The notes under the pieces are model-generated. The model was not told where the DNA came from and searched no databases. It saw nothing but the letters and a program-made list of their open reading frames with translations. This document shows positions 32,941 through 45,418 of a DNA stretch of 64,000 nucleotides, in pieces. The stretch's first letter is position 1; every line of letters starts with the position of its first letter. This DNA comes from Prinia subflava (Eukaryota; Chordata; Aves; Passeriformes; Cisticolidae), in the NCBI RefSeq assembly GCF_021018805.1, contig NW_026960608.1:3410001-3474000 (forward strand). Reading direction: 5' to 3'. Both the position numbers and the translations under genes were made by a program.

Positions 32941-33520
32941 GATGGGTGTTAAATGAGATAAGGGAGAAGAGGCAACCCTTCCCAGGCAGGGTAGTGTTTT
33001 TCTTCACACAAACGACTTAGCCATGATAAGTGCTTCCTCTGGGGAAGCACCAGCACATTCCCACCCAGCCTGAGGGGTCATCTCTGCTAATGGGCCATAA
33101 TGGACTCAATGGCACTAGGATCATAGGCAGCTGCAGTGACTTAGACCATCAAAGACTCCCAAAATATCCCATGACTTAGAGTATTACATTCCTCCACTGT
33201 GAAACTCCCTGTCCTGGGGGAGGTACTGAGCATTCCCACTTGAACCTGTGCTTATATATCTATATCTATATCTATATATCTATATAGATATAGATATCTT
33301 TGGGTTTGGGGACTTTGGGCACCACCACTCGACAGATCCGAAGGAGGACCACTACTTCAACAGGACTGCGACCACTACTTCAACAGGACTGTGACCATCA
33401 CTCTGACCAGCAGGGTGCCAGTTTATACTCTGTGGGTTAAAACCAGTTCTCTGTATCGTTGTATTTATTGTAACCTGTTTAGTAAATTGTAACTCCGACC
33501 TGTAATCTCTCTTGAGGCAG
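32941..33520 (+). mobile_element. Probable passerine solo LTR with TATATC tract, unit 3
   Basis: TATATC tract of 46 bp at 33253-33298, the same length as in unit 2; two minisatellite copies. Confidence 0.45.
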
Positions 33521-33711
33521 ATGTGTGGGGTTGATTTCTCCATACGGTTTACATTTGAACCAGCATGCTGGGTGATTGCCATAGGTTTTAGAAGTCTCTG
33601 GCACCTGGTGGAATTTTATGTCTCGCCTCGCAGGCAAGGTTTTGGATGCTTAGCTCCAAGCCGAAGAGAGCCAAGGGTTATGAAACCCAGATCCGCTGGA
33701 GAGTTGTAGGT

Positions 33712-34337
33712 TCCTAGACCAGCCCAGGTGTGAAGGGACCTCGCAAGATCATCTGGTGCAGCCTTTTGCGGGAAAGGGAGCCTAGATGAGATTATTTAGC
33801 ACCCCGTCCAATCGCATCTTGAAAACCTCCAGCAACGGGGACTGGTGCAACTTGTGCCCATTGTCCCTTGTCTTCTCCATGTGGCTCCCCTGAAGTACTA
33901 GAATACTGTGAGGAGGTTCTCCTTGAGCCTAGGCAGGTGCGTAACATTTTGCATCTAATTCCTTTGTCATTGCTAGCCTTCATGCAGCCCCTGTCTGCTT
34001 TCAGATGTTCCTCCACAGCTTTTGGATCATGCTGAGCCCATTTGTCCGCGTATTTAGGACTTAGGCTTATTCCTTGCTTCTGTAAGTATTCAGTGATATC
34101 TCTTGCCGTCCCTCCGACTATGCCAATTGGTGCAAGTGGGTGTTTTAGGTTGCTTAAAGAATCGCCGGGAAAGGTATCAGCAAAAGCAGGTTCTCCAGCC
34201 CTTTGAGCATCTTTGTGGCCCTCCTTGGGACCCTCTCCAGTCTGTCCGCCTCTTTTTATTGAAGTCTGGGGACCAGAACTGGACACAGAGCGTGGCCTGC
34301 AGGCATGGGCTCTGTGAGAAGAGGCCAGGGTCTGCTC
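33712..34337 (-). mobile_element. CR1 3' fragment, antisense, with 265-bp insert, unit 3
   Basis: Insert at 33923-34187 between repeats at 33914-33922 and 34188-34196. One private substitution (cgctta to tgctta near 34150) changes Asp to Asn in the minus-strand frame. Confidence 0.75.
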
Positions 34338-34851
34338 TGTGTGAGACACAGCTAGTTTTCACCAGCTAGGCACCAGACTCCCTGAGAGCCAAAGCTGAGC
34401 AACTCAGCAGAGCTGGTGGCACCCCTGTGTAAGCATATTTAAGAAAGGGTAAAGCGCTGTCTGGGGCAGGTATTTCCCTGCTGCCCTTAGATCTGGCAGG
34501 TGGCTATGTCCCGAAGGAACTTTTTCATCTTATTTTCTCCTCCTGTCCTATTGAGGAGGGGTGGTAAGAGAACAGCTGGTTGGGCCCCTGGCGGCCAGCC
34601 AAGGTCTGACATCATAAAGCCTAAAAGGCATATTCTTCCATGTAGAAGGGGGTTGGTGGTTTAGAGATTTTAGGAACAGGAAGATGAATTAGGGGCTGAA
34701 TGTTGATTTGAGTGAAGGGCAGGTACCAATCCGTCTTCTATAACTGCAATTTCAGCAGCAGAGGACAGCTGAGAATCAGGCCCCAATGATGCTGGTCTGG
34801 GTGTTGCCAAGATGGAGTTCATTTCCCCATAGCAGCTCTCACAGTGCCGTG

Positions 34852-36022
34852 GGTCACGTGAAAAAGGGAGGCTTCCTCGACCTTTAGTGTGGGGAGATTT
34901 ACTCAGTCTTTAGTGTTTAATTTGTCTGTGTTTCGGGAAAGCCGCGGCCGTTGTGCCCGACCAGTCTGTCAGCGTCCCGTTGGGGGGATCCTTCGCTGAG
35001 CAGTCGTACTGGATCAGAGGGTGGTTCGACTGACTTAGGGAAACACACCAACAGTGTAAGGGAGACCCCTCAGCAGGTCTTCCCCTTTACCCATTGTGTT
35101 ACCTGCTGCTGGCGACTGGTAGCGTCCGCCAAGGATTCACGCTAGCAGTTTATGGAAGAACACTCTTTGTTAATATAAGTTGTGACAGGTTAAGGTTCGA
35201 AGATTGTCAGTGATAGTGTCTGTCTGCAAAAATATATTTGAAGGAATATGCAGACAAGCTCTAATCCCCAATAAAATGTTCCGCATGCATAGAGTATGAT
35301 TCTTATCCAATAGGCATCTCTATGAGGGAGAAGACAGGTTCAGCCCATCAACTGATCCCAGCAGCTACGATGGAGTCGATGGAGTCTTCCCTAACTTTTC
35401 CCCATTCTCGACTTATTTTTATAGTATTTCTGTGTGTTTAGGTGGAGCTTGAGTGACTCTATTCATGCATACCTTTGTTACTGATTGGTGTAAAATTCTC
35501 TTGCTTTGCTTTTAAAGGTACAGTCAAAAAGACTATAGAGCGCATGCCCAGTGAGGGGTGGTCGCACTTTGGAGGTGGGTAACTTTGGGATGGAGGTGTG
35601 CGTTAATATTATTATTGGTCTTTAATGAAGCAAGTTCATTGAAGGAGAGAGATTTCACCACAGTTGCTGGCTCAGCAGTAAGACATCTTCCCCTATCTCC
35701 CGTGGCTGACAGGTGGTATGCGGATTATCAGCTGCAAAGTACCATCGAGTTCCCTTCCCCGCAAGGATTTCTGCAGAGCCTGGCCTTTGCTCCGCTCCAC
35801 CCTCCATTCCATCCCCATTAGCAGGTGTGTGTGTATGGGGAATCATCACGGAATAGGTTTCAAGTCATGCCAACTGCATTCCATCCAGGGAGCAGCAACT
35901 GTGATTTACCCTATAATTCCCGTACTGTTATAACGCCTGTAAGGATGTTAATATAACTCCTAAGTTTCCTCTAATTGAATCCCCAGTTACGGGTCCACAG
36001 GGTCCCCAGTCATTTTCCCACA
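34852..36022 (-). mobile_element. 1171-bp element in ERVL 5' LTR, unit 3
   Basis: CCGTG repeats at 34847-34851 and 36023-36027. Same site and length as in units 1 and 2. Confidence 0.6.
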
Positions 36023-36639
36023 CCGTGCTTTGCATTGGTAGCTAGAAAGGTGTTGATAACACACCAGTGTTTTGGCTACTGCTGAGCAGTGTTGGCACAG
36101 CATCAGTGCTGTCTCTCCAACATTCTGCCCCAGCATCAGCTGGCTGGGGGTGGGCAAGATCCTAGGAGGAGTTACAACCAGGACAGCTGACCCAAACTGG
36201 TCAGAGGGATATTCCATACCATATGATGTCAGCTCAGAAATAAAAGCGAAGTAAAGGAGGGGGAAAGGAGAGCATTTCTTATTTACAGTGTTTGCCTTCC
36301 AGAGAAACTGGTACATGTGCGGAAGCCCTGCTTCCCAGGAAGTGTCTAGACAGTACTTGCTGATCGAAACTAGACAATCAATTTGTTTTTTTTCCCTCTC
36401 CTTGTTCATGCACAAACATTCACTTTTGCTTTAGTAAACAGCCTTATCTCAGTCTGCAAGTTGTTTTTCATCTCTCCTGTCCAGCTGGGAAGGAGGAGTG
36501 ATAGAGTTGTTTGGTGAACACCTGGCATCTAGCCAAGATAAACCCACACCAGTCCTTTTTGGTTCCTAACATGGGCTGAGACACTGGCCCTTATATATCT
36601 TGCATGGTATAGTAATAGTAGTTATTGAGTAGCAAGCTC

Positions 36640-37442
36640 TCAGGGTCGTAGTTTTCCTGAGATTCTCCTTGGGCTTCCTGTTCCCCAAGGCAATAAGGGT
36701 TCCCCCAGGGTTGCTCTTCCCTGGGAGTTTCCCCTGGGTTGCTGTTCCCAGGGGTAATAAGGTGTTCAGTCTTCTCTTCGCCCTGAGTGTTACACACCAG
36801 AGGTAGAGACAACAAACGGAGTCTGCTGGTTGTCATTTCCAAGGTTGTTTATTCTTCATTATCTCAGTCCTTTTTCAGCTCTGCCAAGCACTTCCCTGGC
36901 AGGGTACCTTATCTTAGTTCTTTCTCAGCTCTGTGATGCATCCCCAGCAGAGCAGGACACGCGGCAGACTGGGCGGATCAGAGAGCCCCGTACCTTATGT
37001 ACGGTCCCCTTGACCCAACCACTGTCTGAGACGTATTTTTTATTTACAAAATTTTACCAATACCTATTACCTATACTAACATGTCAGTTCTACTCTAAAC
37101 CAATCTCTAAAACCCAACTCAGCACAAGATGGGGGACGAGAACAAGAACAAGGAGGACAGGGGCCACTCCCCAATTCCTCCATCTTGTCTCTTCAGCCCC
37201 ATATGCTAAGAATCCTAATTTCTATATTTATATTCTATAATAAACCATCCACTACTTATTTCAAATTCTTAGGATTTGTGATTCTTCCTGCATGTGAGTG
37301 TTCACTCCCATGGACAGGAATCAGAGTCAGTGTCCTCCTGGGACCTGTGTGGGTCTAACTGACCCCCCTGTACCGATCCCAGACCCCCCTGTCTGGTCTC
37401 CAAATCCTCCAGGGTGGCCAGAGGGATGTTCTAGACTCCGAC
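36640..37442 (-). mobile_element. 803-bp LTR-like segment in ERVL gag region, unit 3
   Basis: Flanked by agcaagctc at 36631-36639 and 37443-37451; units 1 and 2 have a single copy and no segment. On the minus strand it begins TGTCGGAGTC, has a TATA-like ataaata near 37222-37232, an AATAAA near 36846-36852 and about 200 bp after that, a U3-R-U5 order. A 6-bp duplication GCAAGC would leave TG at one end but GA rather than CA at the other. It is either a solo LTR gained by the ancestor of units 3/4, or a segment deleted from units 1/2 across the 9-bp repeat. Confidence 0.55.
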
Positions 37443-37636
37443 AGCAAGCTCCTGTGCGGGACATGGAGTTTGTCAGGTACGCTGCTTATCTCTTTGTTTT
37501 GTTGAGTTTGGGAACATGTTACTACAAACAGTGGCTCTGTGCTTTGCTGTGACATTGATGGCTTTGTTGTGCTGGGGGAGCTACTTTCTGGGGACAATGA
37601 GGGACTCACTCTCCCTATCTGGGACTGATGTAGATT

Positions 37637-37756
37637 GTTTTAGAATGCAGGCTGCTGCATTCCTTGTTCATCCTTATGTAAGCTGTTGAATACTATGTTT
37701 TAGAATGCAGGCTGCCGCATTCCTTGTTCATCCTTATGTAAGCTGTTGAATACTAT
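37637..37756. repeat. 60-bp tandem duplication in ERVL gag region, unit 3
   Basis: Two adjacent 60-bp copies starting gttttagaatgcaggctg, at 37637-37696 and 37697-37756. They differ at one base (gctgctgcat versus gctgccgcat); units 1 and 2 have one copy of the second type. Confidence 0.9.
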
Positions 37757-38083
37757 TTTTACTATTAACTAATACTGTTGGCACACTATGGGGTTTTTGG
37801 AATCTGGTGTCATCCTGCTGTGAGACAAAACAAACTGTAGGTGAGGAGGTACTGAAATGTGTCCTGAAGCGGCTGCTCGCTGGATGGCAGTGCGTGTGCA
37901 AGGATTTGAGCAGGTTCCTAGAGTGGTTATGACCTCCCCTTGCCTGGCACTCTACACCTAAATAGGTAAAGAAGCCTGGCAAACTGACGTGTCACCTGAT
38001 AGAAGGGTGCCTTACCTACCCTGATGAAACCCAGCAGCTTCTTGCCCTGTACGAGGGCCTGGCCTATGCCTATTGAGCCGCAG

Positions 38084-40322
38084 TTCAGTATTGTCAGAAG
38101 AGTGTGGCTGAGGCAGGGACCCAAACTGCATTTGAGGACACTATGGCTGAGATAGGGACCCAAACAATAACTACAGTAATGGCCCCCAGAAGTGAGAAAG
38201 AAAAGGTGGATAAGGAGAGCCAAGGAGCGATCAGCAAGACTCACTCACCTTTTAGTAGTGCCATGTGGCCAGTGCAAAAGTCTGATGGAGGGTGGAGGTT
38301 AACAGTAGACCATTGTGGCCTGAATGAAGTAACGCCCCCACTGAGTGCTGCTGTACTGGACATGTTAGAGCTCTAATATGAACTGGAGTCAAAGGCAGCC
38401 AGGTGGTATGCTGCACTTGGCATTGCCGATGCATTTTTCTCAATTCCTTTGACAGCAGAGTGCGGACCACAGTTTGCTTTCATGTGGCGGGGTGTCCAAT
38501 ACACCTGGAATCGACTGCCCCGGGGGTAGAAACACAGCCCTACCATCTCTCATGGACTGATCCAAAGTGTACTGGAAATGGATGATGCCCCGCAACATCT
38601 ACAATACGTTCATGACATCATTGTGTGGGGCAGTGAGGCAGAAGAAGTGTTTGAGAAGGGAAAAAGAATAGTTCAGAATGTTCTGATAGCTGGGTTTGCC
38701 ATAAAGAAAAGCAAGGTCAAGGGACCTGCACGGGACATCCAGTTTTTGGGCGCACAAATGGTGGGGTGGCCGTCGTCGTGTGCCTATGGATGTGGTTAAC
38801 AAGATAGCAACTATGTCTTCACCAGCTAAGAAGACGGAAACACAGGCTTTCGTAGGCCGCCTGGGGTTTTGGAGAATGCATATTCCACGTTACAGTCAGC
38901 TTGTGAGGCCCCTCTATTGAGTGACCCAGAAGAACCATTTTGCATGGGGCCTTGAGCAACAACAGGCCTTTGAGCAGATCAAACAGGGAAGTAGCTTTTG
39001 TGGTAGCTCTTGGGCCTGTTCAGCCTGGACCAGCCCTGCAAAATATACTCTACACTGCAGCTGGATAGCATGATCTCACTTGGAGCTTCTGGCAAAGAAC
39101 ATCAAGAGAAAGCCGAGGTGGACCATTAAGGTTTTGGAGCCGGGGTCATTGAGGATCAGAAGGCCCACTACACTCCCTCTGAAAAAGAAATATTAGCAGC
39201 GTATAAGGGGGTTTGAGCATCCTCAGTTGTTGTTGGGAAAGAAGCGTGTCTCCTCTTGGCGCTGCAATTTCCTGTGCTACACTAGATGTTCAAAGGAAGC
39301 ATCCCTTTGACACATCGTGCAAACAGTGCTGCGTGGAGTAAGTGGGTGGGTAGCAGCACTGATCACACAACGAGCTTGACTGGAGGAACCCAATTGCCTG
39401 AGAATCCATGAAAAAAGGCAGAGGTTTTGGAGAATTTCTTTGAAAGGTCACTCGTACTCAAGAAGCACCACCATATAATGAGTTATCAGAAGATGAAAGA
39501 GGCCATGCTCTCTTTTCTGACGGATCCTGCCTTGTGGTAGGAAACCATCAGAGGTGGAAAGCTGCTGTGTGGAGTCCCACACAATGAGTCGTTGAGGCCG
39601 CTGAAGGAGAAGAAAAGTGGCCTCTGCTGTATCTCTGTACTGACTCCTGGATGGTGGCTAATGCCCTATGAAGGTGGCTACAGCAATGGAAGAAGACCGA
39701 TTGGCAGTGCAGGGCTAAACCCATGTGGGCTGCTGTGTTGTGGCAGGACATCACTGCACGGGTAGAAACGATGGCTCTGAAGGAACGTCCCGTAGACGCT
39801 TACATGCCCCAAAGTCGTGCCACTGAGGAACATCAGAAGAATGAACAGCCAGCTAAGGCTGCCAAAATTGAAATAGCTCAGGTAGACTTAGACTGGGAGA
39901 AGAAGTGTGAACTCTTTACAGCCTCATGGGCCCATGAACCATGCGGGCATCTAGGAAAAGATGCAACCTACAGACGAGCTTGTGATTGAGGGGTCGGCCT
40001 GACCACGGAGGCTATCACACAGGTCACCGGTGAATGTGAAACGTGCTGCAATCAAGTGAGCCACATGAGTGAAATGTCCTTGGAATAGATGGCCAAAGTG
40101 AGTTTTAAATCTGCTGAGGCCTGGCAAATTGACTATATTGGACCACTGCCATGAACACACCAAGGCAAGAGCTTACATGCTCATCGTGGTAGAGGCAACT
40201 ACTGGTTGGCTGTAAAAATACCCTGTAAACCATGCTATTGCTTGAAACGCTGTCTTAGGCCTTGAGAGAGACATTTTGTGGTCACATGGTACCCCAGAAA
40301 GAATGGAATCAATGAGTCTCCT
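38084..40322 (+). pseudogene. ERVL pol remnant, N-terminal part, unit 3
   Basis: Y-V-H-D at 38605-38616; RT stop TAG at 38527-38529, shared with unit 2. The linker variant near 39770 (gaaacgatgg) is shared with unit 1 instead. Confidence 0.88.
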
Positions 40323-41040
40323 TGTCTTAGTTTAGAAAGACAGGTGTCTGCCAGGGAAAAGCCGGAGCTTCCCTTGGAATGGGGAATGTAAACCCCCTCG
40401 CTCTGAATTATTTTAATTTTGAAATTAAGGAGCTTTCAGGCAAAGATATGGGAATAGGAATAACAGTTCTTTACTAGGAATATTAAAAACGAAGTAGTAC
40501 AAAAAAGGAAACGAACAAAAAAGAAAAACACTGGCAGAGTCAGAACACGACCTGACACCCTGTTGGTCAGGGTGTTGGTAGCAGTCCAATTAAGTCCTGG
40601 AGTGACAGATGTGGTTCTGTTGGAGTAGAGATGATCCCGTGGAAGGATCCAGCGGTGGCGAGATGGGTCTGGTCTTCCTCTGGGAAGCCAGTGGAAAACA
40701 GGCTGTCCTGGTGTTCTGAATCTCAGGTTTTATCCAGGTAGGAAAGCTTGGCTCCTCCCACTGGGTGGAGCATCTCACAATGGGATGATGCCATTTTATC
40801 AGTCATGCAGTGAGCCTTAATGGCTCATTAACAGCAGATATCCCCCTGGAAGGAGGATGGGTCAGGGAAGAGATAGGAACACTGCCCCACCTGGTTTTAA
40901 CAGCTGGCCCATTAACAGAAGACACCTGCCCCCTTCCCCCCGGAGCCATGAGGAATGGGTCATAGAAGAGATAAAGAAACACCTCCCCAACCAGTTTCAA
41001 CAGATGGGAATAGAATACATCTTGCATTGAACCCAAGACA
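40323..41040 (+). mobile_element. Solo LTR in ERVL integrase, unit 3
   Basis: 718 bp. Lacks the cct copy like unit 2. A private change to gtttagaaag follows the LTR start. Confidence 0.75.
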
Positions 41041-41482
41041 CTCATTTATGAAATAACCTCATAAACTCTTAGGCAAAGAAACATGCATTGAGTAGATATA
41101 TCACATCCCTTATCACCCACAAGCCTCTGGAAAGATTGAGAGGTATGATGGACTGCTGATGACTATGTCAAGAGGGTTAGGCAATCGGGCATGGAAGCAT
41201 TGGGATGCAAATTTAGCAGAAGCCACTTGGCTGGTTAACACCAGAAGATCTGCTAACCGCCCTGGTCCTGCCCAAACAAAACCACTACATACTGTGGGAG
41301 GAGATAAGGTCCCCATACTACACACAGGGAAGTGGCTGTGGAATTCTCCTCCCATGGGAAAAGGCAAACCTATTAATGGGATTGTCTTTGCTCAAGGACC
41401 TGGGTGTACTTGGTGGGTAGTGCAGAAGGATGGGGAGACCCGGCGTGTGCCTCAAGGAGATTTAACCTTGGGGGAAAAGTAA
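41041..41482 (+). pseudogene. ERVL pol remnant, C-terminal integrase, unit 3
   Basis: Open 107-codon segment at 41159-41482. Near its end it has cccggcgtgtg (Arg), the same form as unit 1. Confidence 0.8.
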
Positions 41483-41947
41483 TGAGTGCAAACTGTATGT
41501 TGCAGGAAGTAAAGTAGCAGGAGTGACATGAACCGACGATGAGTGAATTTTACGAGGAGCGAGGAGAGTGCGAGGATAGCCCAGGCAGGGCCGGTGCCGG
41601 TGCCGAACGGTCGAGTGTGTCGCTTCTGTCCCGAGCACCCATCTTGATGGAGTGGAGCCCAAGTCACAGCCTGTTTTTTAAACATCTGGAGGGCTGGAGG
41701 AAACCCATCAAATGGGAAACTAATATCTGTCTTTGAAAGGAAGGGGGACGGTAGTTAATGAAAATGTATACGTGTGTTGGACATAAAGATGGTTTAAGCA
41801 TGGAGTTTAAGTTGTAAGTGTTGGTAAGAAGGGATTTCAGTCATGACAAATAAATACAATGGAAGAATTAGAAGCCAGATATAGATATATAAAAAATTCT
41901 GTGGGATCTGAGTATGATGCAAATGGTGCGAAGTAAGGGGTGGAGAC

Positions 41948-42529
41948 TGTACTGGCTGTGGCTGAGATGGAGTTCATTTTCCCCATAGCGTCCAACAGTG
42001 CCATGCTTTGCATTTGTATCTAGAAAGGTGTTGATAACACATCAGTGTTTTGGCTACTGCTGGGCAATGTTGGCACAGCATCAGCGCTGCCTCTCCAACA
42101 TTCTGCCCCCAATAAGTAGGCTGGGAGTGGGCAAGATCCTGGCAGGAGACACCACTAGACCAGGTGACCCAAACTGGCCAGAGGGCTATTCTGTACCATA
42201 TGACTTCAGCTCAGAAATAAAAGCTAAGTTAAGGAGGGGGAAAGGGGGCACATTAGTTATTTACAGCGTTTGCCTTTCGGAGCAACCCCTACCTGTGCTG
42301 AAGCCCTGCTTCTTGGAAAGTGGTCGGACAGTGCTTGCTGATGGGAACCAGAGGATATATTTGTTTTTCCTGTTTCCTTTTTTGTGCGAAAACTTTCTCT
42401 TTTCCTTTAGTAAACTGCCCTATCTCACCCTGTGAGTTGTTTTCCATCTTATTTTCTCTCTGTGTCAAGCTGAGAAGGGGGAGTGATAGAACGACTCTGT
42501 GAGCACCAGAAAGAGGAGCTGGAAACCAC
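41948..42529 (+). repeat. ERVL 3' LTR, unit 3
   Basis: Follows the purine-rich tract; same length as the other copies. The short gatatagatatat tract upstream (near 41880) is six bases shorter than in units 2 and 4. Confidence 0.82.
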
Positions 42530-42765
42530 TGGGCAGCCGGAAAGCTAACAATGTAATCACGAGAGTAAAAATGTGCTGGGACAACTCAATGACTGGAGCT
42601 CCCCAGTCAATGGCTATAAAGTGGTCAGAAGGAAGGAGAGGCAGAGGTGGTCCGCTGTGTGAACTCAAGAGGGATTTTCTGTACAGAGCTGTCTTTGAAA
42701 GACAGCGATGAACAGGTTGAGAGCTTATGGGTGAAAATTAGAGGCCAAGCTGTTGCGTTAAGAGT
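42530..42765 (+). mobile_element. CR1 endonuclease-region fragment, sense, unit 3
   Basis: V-E-S-L-W-V-K-I-R-G block near 42718-42747. The unassigned 800-bp block follows to about 43569. Confidence 0.65.
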
Positions 42766-43569
42766 AAGAAACTTGGCAGAAAATAAAGCCCCTTGCACTC
42801 CAGCTGCTCCTCAGACATCAGAGGGACCGGGTGGGGTTAGGCCTAATTTCCGGTTACAACCAGTTCAGCACTGTGAATCTGGTTGCGTTCTCTAAGAACC
42901 TTTGTGAGCGCAGATTCAGGAATAGAGTGATTTTCTGAAGTTACAGAACTAGAGATTTGGAACTGCCATTGAGAAATGCACTAGCTGTGGTAGAAGTCTA
43001 ATAACATCATGCTAACCCATGCAATACTAATAATAGCAATGGTATGCAGAAGCTTCCCAAGAGAGCGTCCCCGCTTTGGAGGAGGGAGAAGAGAACAGAC
43101 CGGCAACTGTCTCTGACATCTCTTGGGAATTCCTGCTACCTAGCTGAAATTTCTACCCTCCTTATATGCAGCCCAATCTTCTCCTCCTTACATATAGCAA
43201 GATCTAATTGGAGAGCTGAGTAATATAATCATATACGTGGTAGCATGTACTTCAGTAAGCTTATTAGCATATGCATGAGTGTGCATTTTAATACTTAAAT
43301 GACCCTTAATCGGGCAAAGGTTACTTCTTTGGCCTTGGTGTCCTTCAGAGTTCCGCTCTTAAGACTTCTTTCCATTTCATGCCGTTCATCAGAGCCAAGA
43401 AACGGCTTTCCTAGCTGCCCATGAACTCCTCCTTCGGCCATATTGTCCTTTCTTGATGTCAGCTATGTGGATCTCCATCAGGAAAGATAATGTGGAGGGT
43501 ACACGGTTTAGGCCATATATAGTAAGCCTTAGCCCTTTCCTGACTCCATGGTCATCATCCCACACAAGC

Positions 43570-44259
43570 CAACAAAGGAAGCCAACCTTGTGGTTGGTAT
43601 CTACTATAGGCCACCAGATTAAGAGGATGAGGTCGACGTAAGAAATCAGGCAAGTTAGGCGGGACATGAGCGTTGCTGAGTAAGGGCCTTCTCTTCTGGT
43701 TGAGCTGAAGCATGAAGTGGACATGCATAGGTATTGGAAGCAGGGACACGCATTCTGGGAAGAATCTAAAGATGCCGCCCAGGTCTGTAGGGATGGGATC
43801 AGAAAAGCTAAGGCAAAGCTGGAGCTGAATTTGGCAGGGGATGTAAAGAATCATAAGATGGGCTTCCACAGGTGCATTGGTCAGAAAATAAGGCTAAAGA
43901 AAGCGTACGCCAACCCACATTCCCTTCCTCCCTCCCCCCCTGCCCCCGCTGATAAATAAGCCAGGAGGTCTAGTGGCCAGTAACATGGAGAAGGCTGTGA
44001 TACTCGGTGAGTCGTTTTCCTCTGTTTTCACTGGCACGGTTACCAAACCTCTTGAGACCCTGAACCTCAAGGCAGGGACTTGGGGAACAAAGTCCCTTCC
44101 ATCATAGGAAACGATCTGTTTTGAGACCACCCGAGGAACCTGTGGATACACAAGTCCTGCACCTGGAGAGGCACAACGCCATGCACCAGTACATGCTGGA
44201 GGTCGATTGGCTGGAAAGCAGCTTTGCAAAATAGGACGACGTGCCCTTGCCGCAAAGGC
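43570..44259 (+). mobile_element. CR1 ORF2 fragment, sense, unit 3/4 boundary
   Basis: Same fragment as at 28416-29105, with no difference noticed by eye in the first part. Confidence 0.7.
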
Positions 44260-44746
44260 GGCCAAGGATCTCCTTAGCCCAATATCGAGGAAAGCAGGGT
44301 TTATATATGTTACAAGATAGATGTGTGGGCCATTCAAGGTGCTCACTGTCCCCGGAGCTGCAGGGCACAGCAGACCACCCTTGGGCAGATTTGAGGGCGC
44401 TGCCTATTTTTCTAAAAGCCTCCTATCCAGCCTAACGCAAATCCTACTATCTTGAACCCTCAAGCCAGCAGTGCCGAACGCACGCTTTGCATTTTATTTG
44501 CTTCCAGGAGACGTGCAGCTTAGAAACGTCTGCAATGGAAGTGGGGCTTTCAGCAAACAGTGTAGAGCAACTTCTGTTGGTTTTTCAAAATGTCCCGAGA
44601 AGTTAAGGGCAGGCCTGCCCTGCCCTGGCCAAAGCAGTCATTTGACTGAAGGGAGCAGCACCAAAAAGGCACAGGCACCTTTGGGGTGGACTTGATGCGG
44701 TAACAAATAACAAGAAATAGTGTTTGTAGCTACTACAGCCTCTTCT

Positions 44747-45418
44747 GCGACCTCGTAGCCCGCCCTCAGGGTCGCAGCACTACACGGGGCAGGTCCCTCG
44801 GCGCCCCGAGGGCCCCAGGTCGACGAGAGAGGACTCGCCAAGGAGGCGGGGAAAAACGAAAGAGACAGGCGGGACAGCAAATGGAGACGCGGGCCACGAT
44901 CCGTCGGCCCAATGGGCGCCGCGGAGGGCCGGGCTTAGTGGAGGAAGTGTCGGGGCGGACACGGGCTTTGTCCTTGGCTGACGAGAGTATCGGGGTGCTG
45001 GCCTCTCGCCCTGGTGGCGCCACTACCGTCTTCGGAAAGATTATCAGCAAGGCGTTTCTGTGGTCTCGTCAGCGACGAGGACTAGGAGGTAGCCGCGGCT
45101 TTGCTCTCTGTGCGCGGTTCCTCTTCCCTTCCCCCTCCTCCCGCGCTTGCGGGCATCTGAGCCGAGGACACCCGGTGCGCGGTACCCGGGCGCGCGGCAG
45201 GGCGCGCGGCGGCGCTGCTGCTGCGGGTGGGTGGGTGGGTGCAGGGACGCGGGACGGACGGGGCCTCTCTGGGTTGTGGCGCTCTCTACTGCACCGTCCC
45301 CATAGCTTGTTCTGTGCCGCACCCCCACCCCTCCGGCTGCCGCGGGCGTACTGGGTTGCAAGTGTTGTCCGGACTCGCCTCGTATCCCACCCCCACCGTG
45401 TCGTGTGTGCGCGCGTAG
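44747..45418 (+). promoter_or_regulatory. CpG island promoter of HINTW, unit 4, GGGT x4
   Basis: CCAAT box at 44909-44913; GC box at 44842-44851 with the same G-to-A change as unit 3. Four GGGT copies at 45225-45240. Confidence 0.75.

Larger units (their letters stand above)
34790..42529 (+). mobile_element. Decayed ERVL provirus with extra LTR-like segment, unit 3
   Basis: 5' LTR about 34790-36552, primer site 36560-36577 (further decayed, catggg for cgtggg), 803-bp segment 36640-37442, pol 38084-40322 and 41041-41482, 3' LTR 41948-42529. Confidence 0.88.
28587..43740 (+). repeat. Array unit 3 (long form)
   Basis: It carries the 803-bp LTR-like segment (36640-37442), a 60-bp tandem duplication (37637-37756) and four GGGT copies (30071-30086). 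The pyrimidine tract ahead of HINTW exon 3 has a private small insertion near 32031, and intron 2 lacks 4 bp near 31525. Confidence 0.95.
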
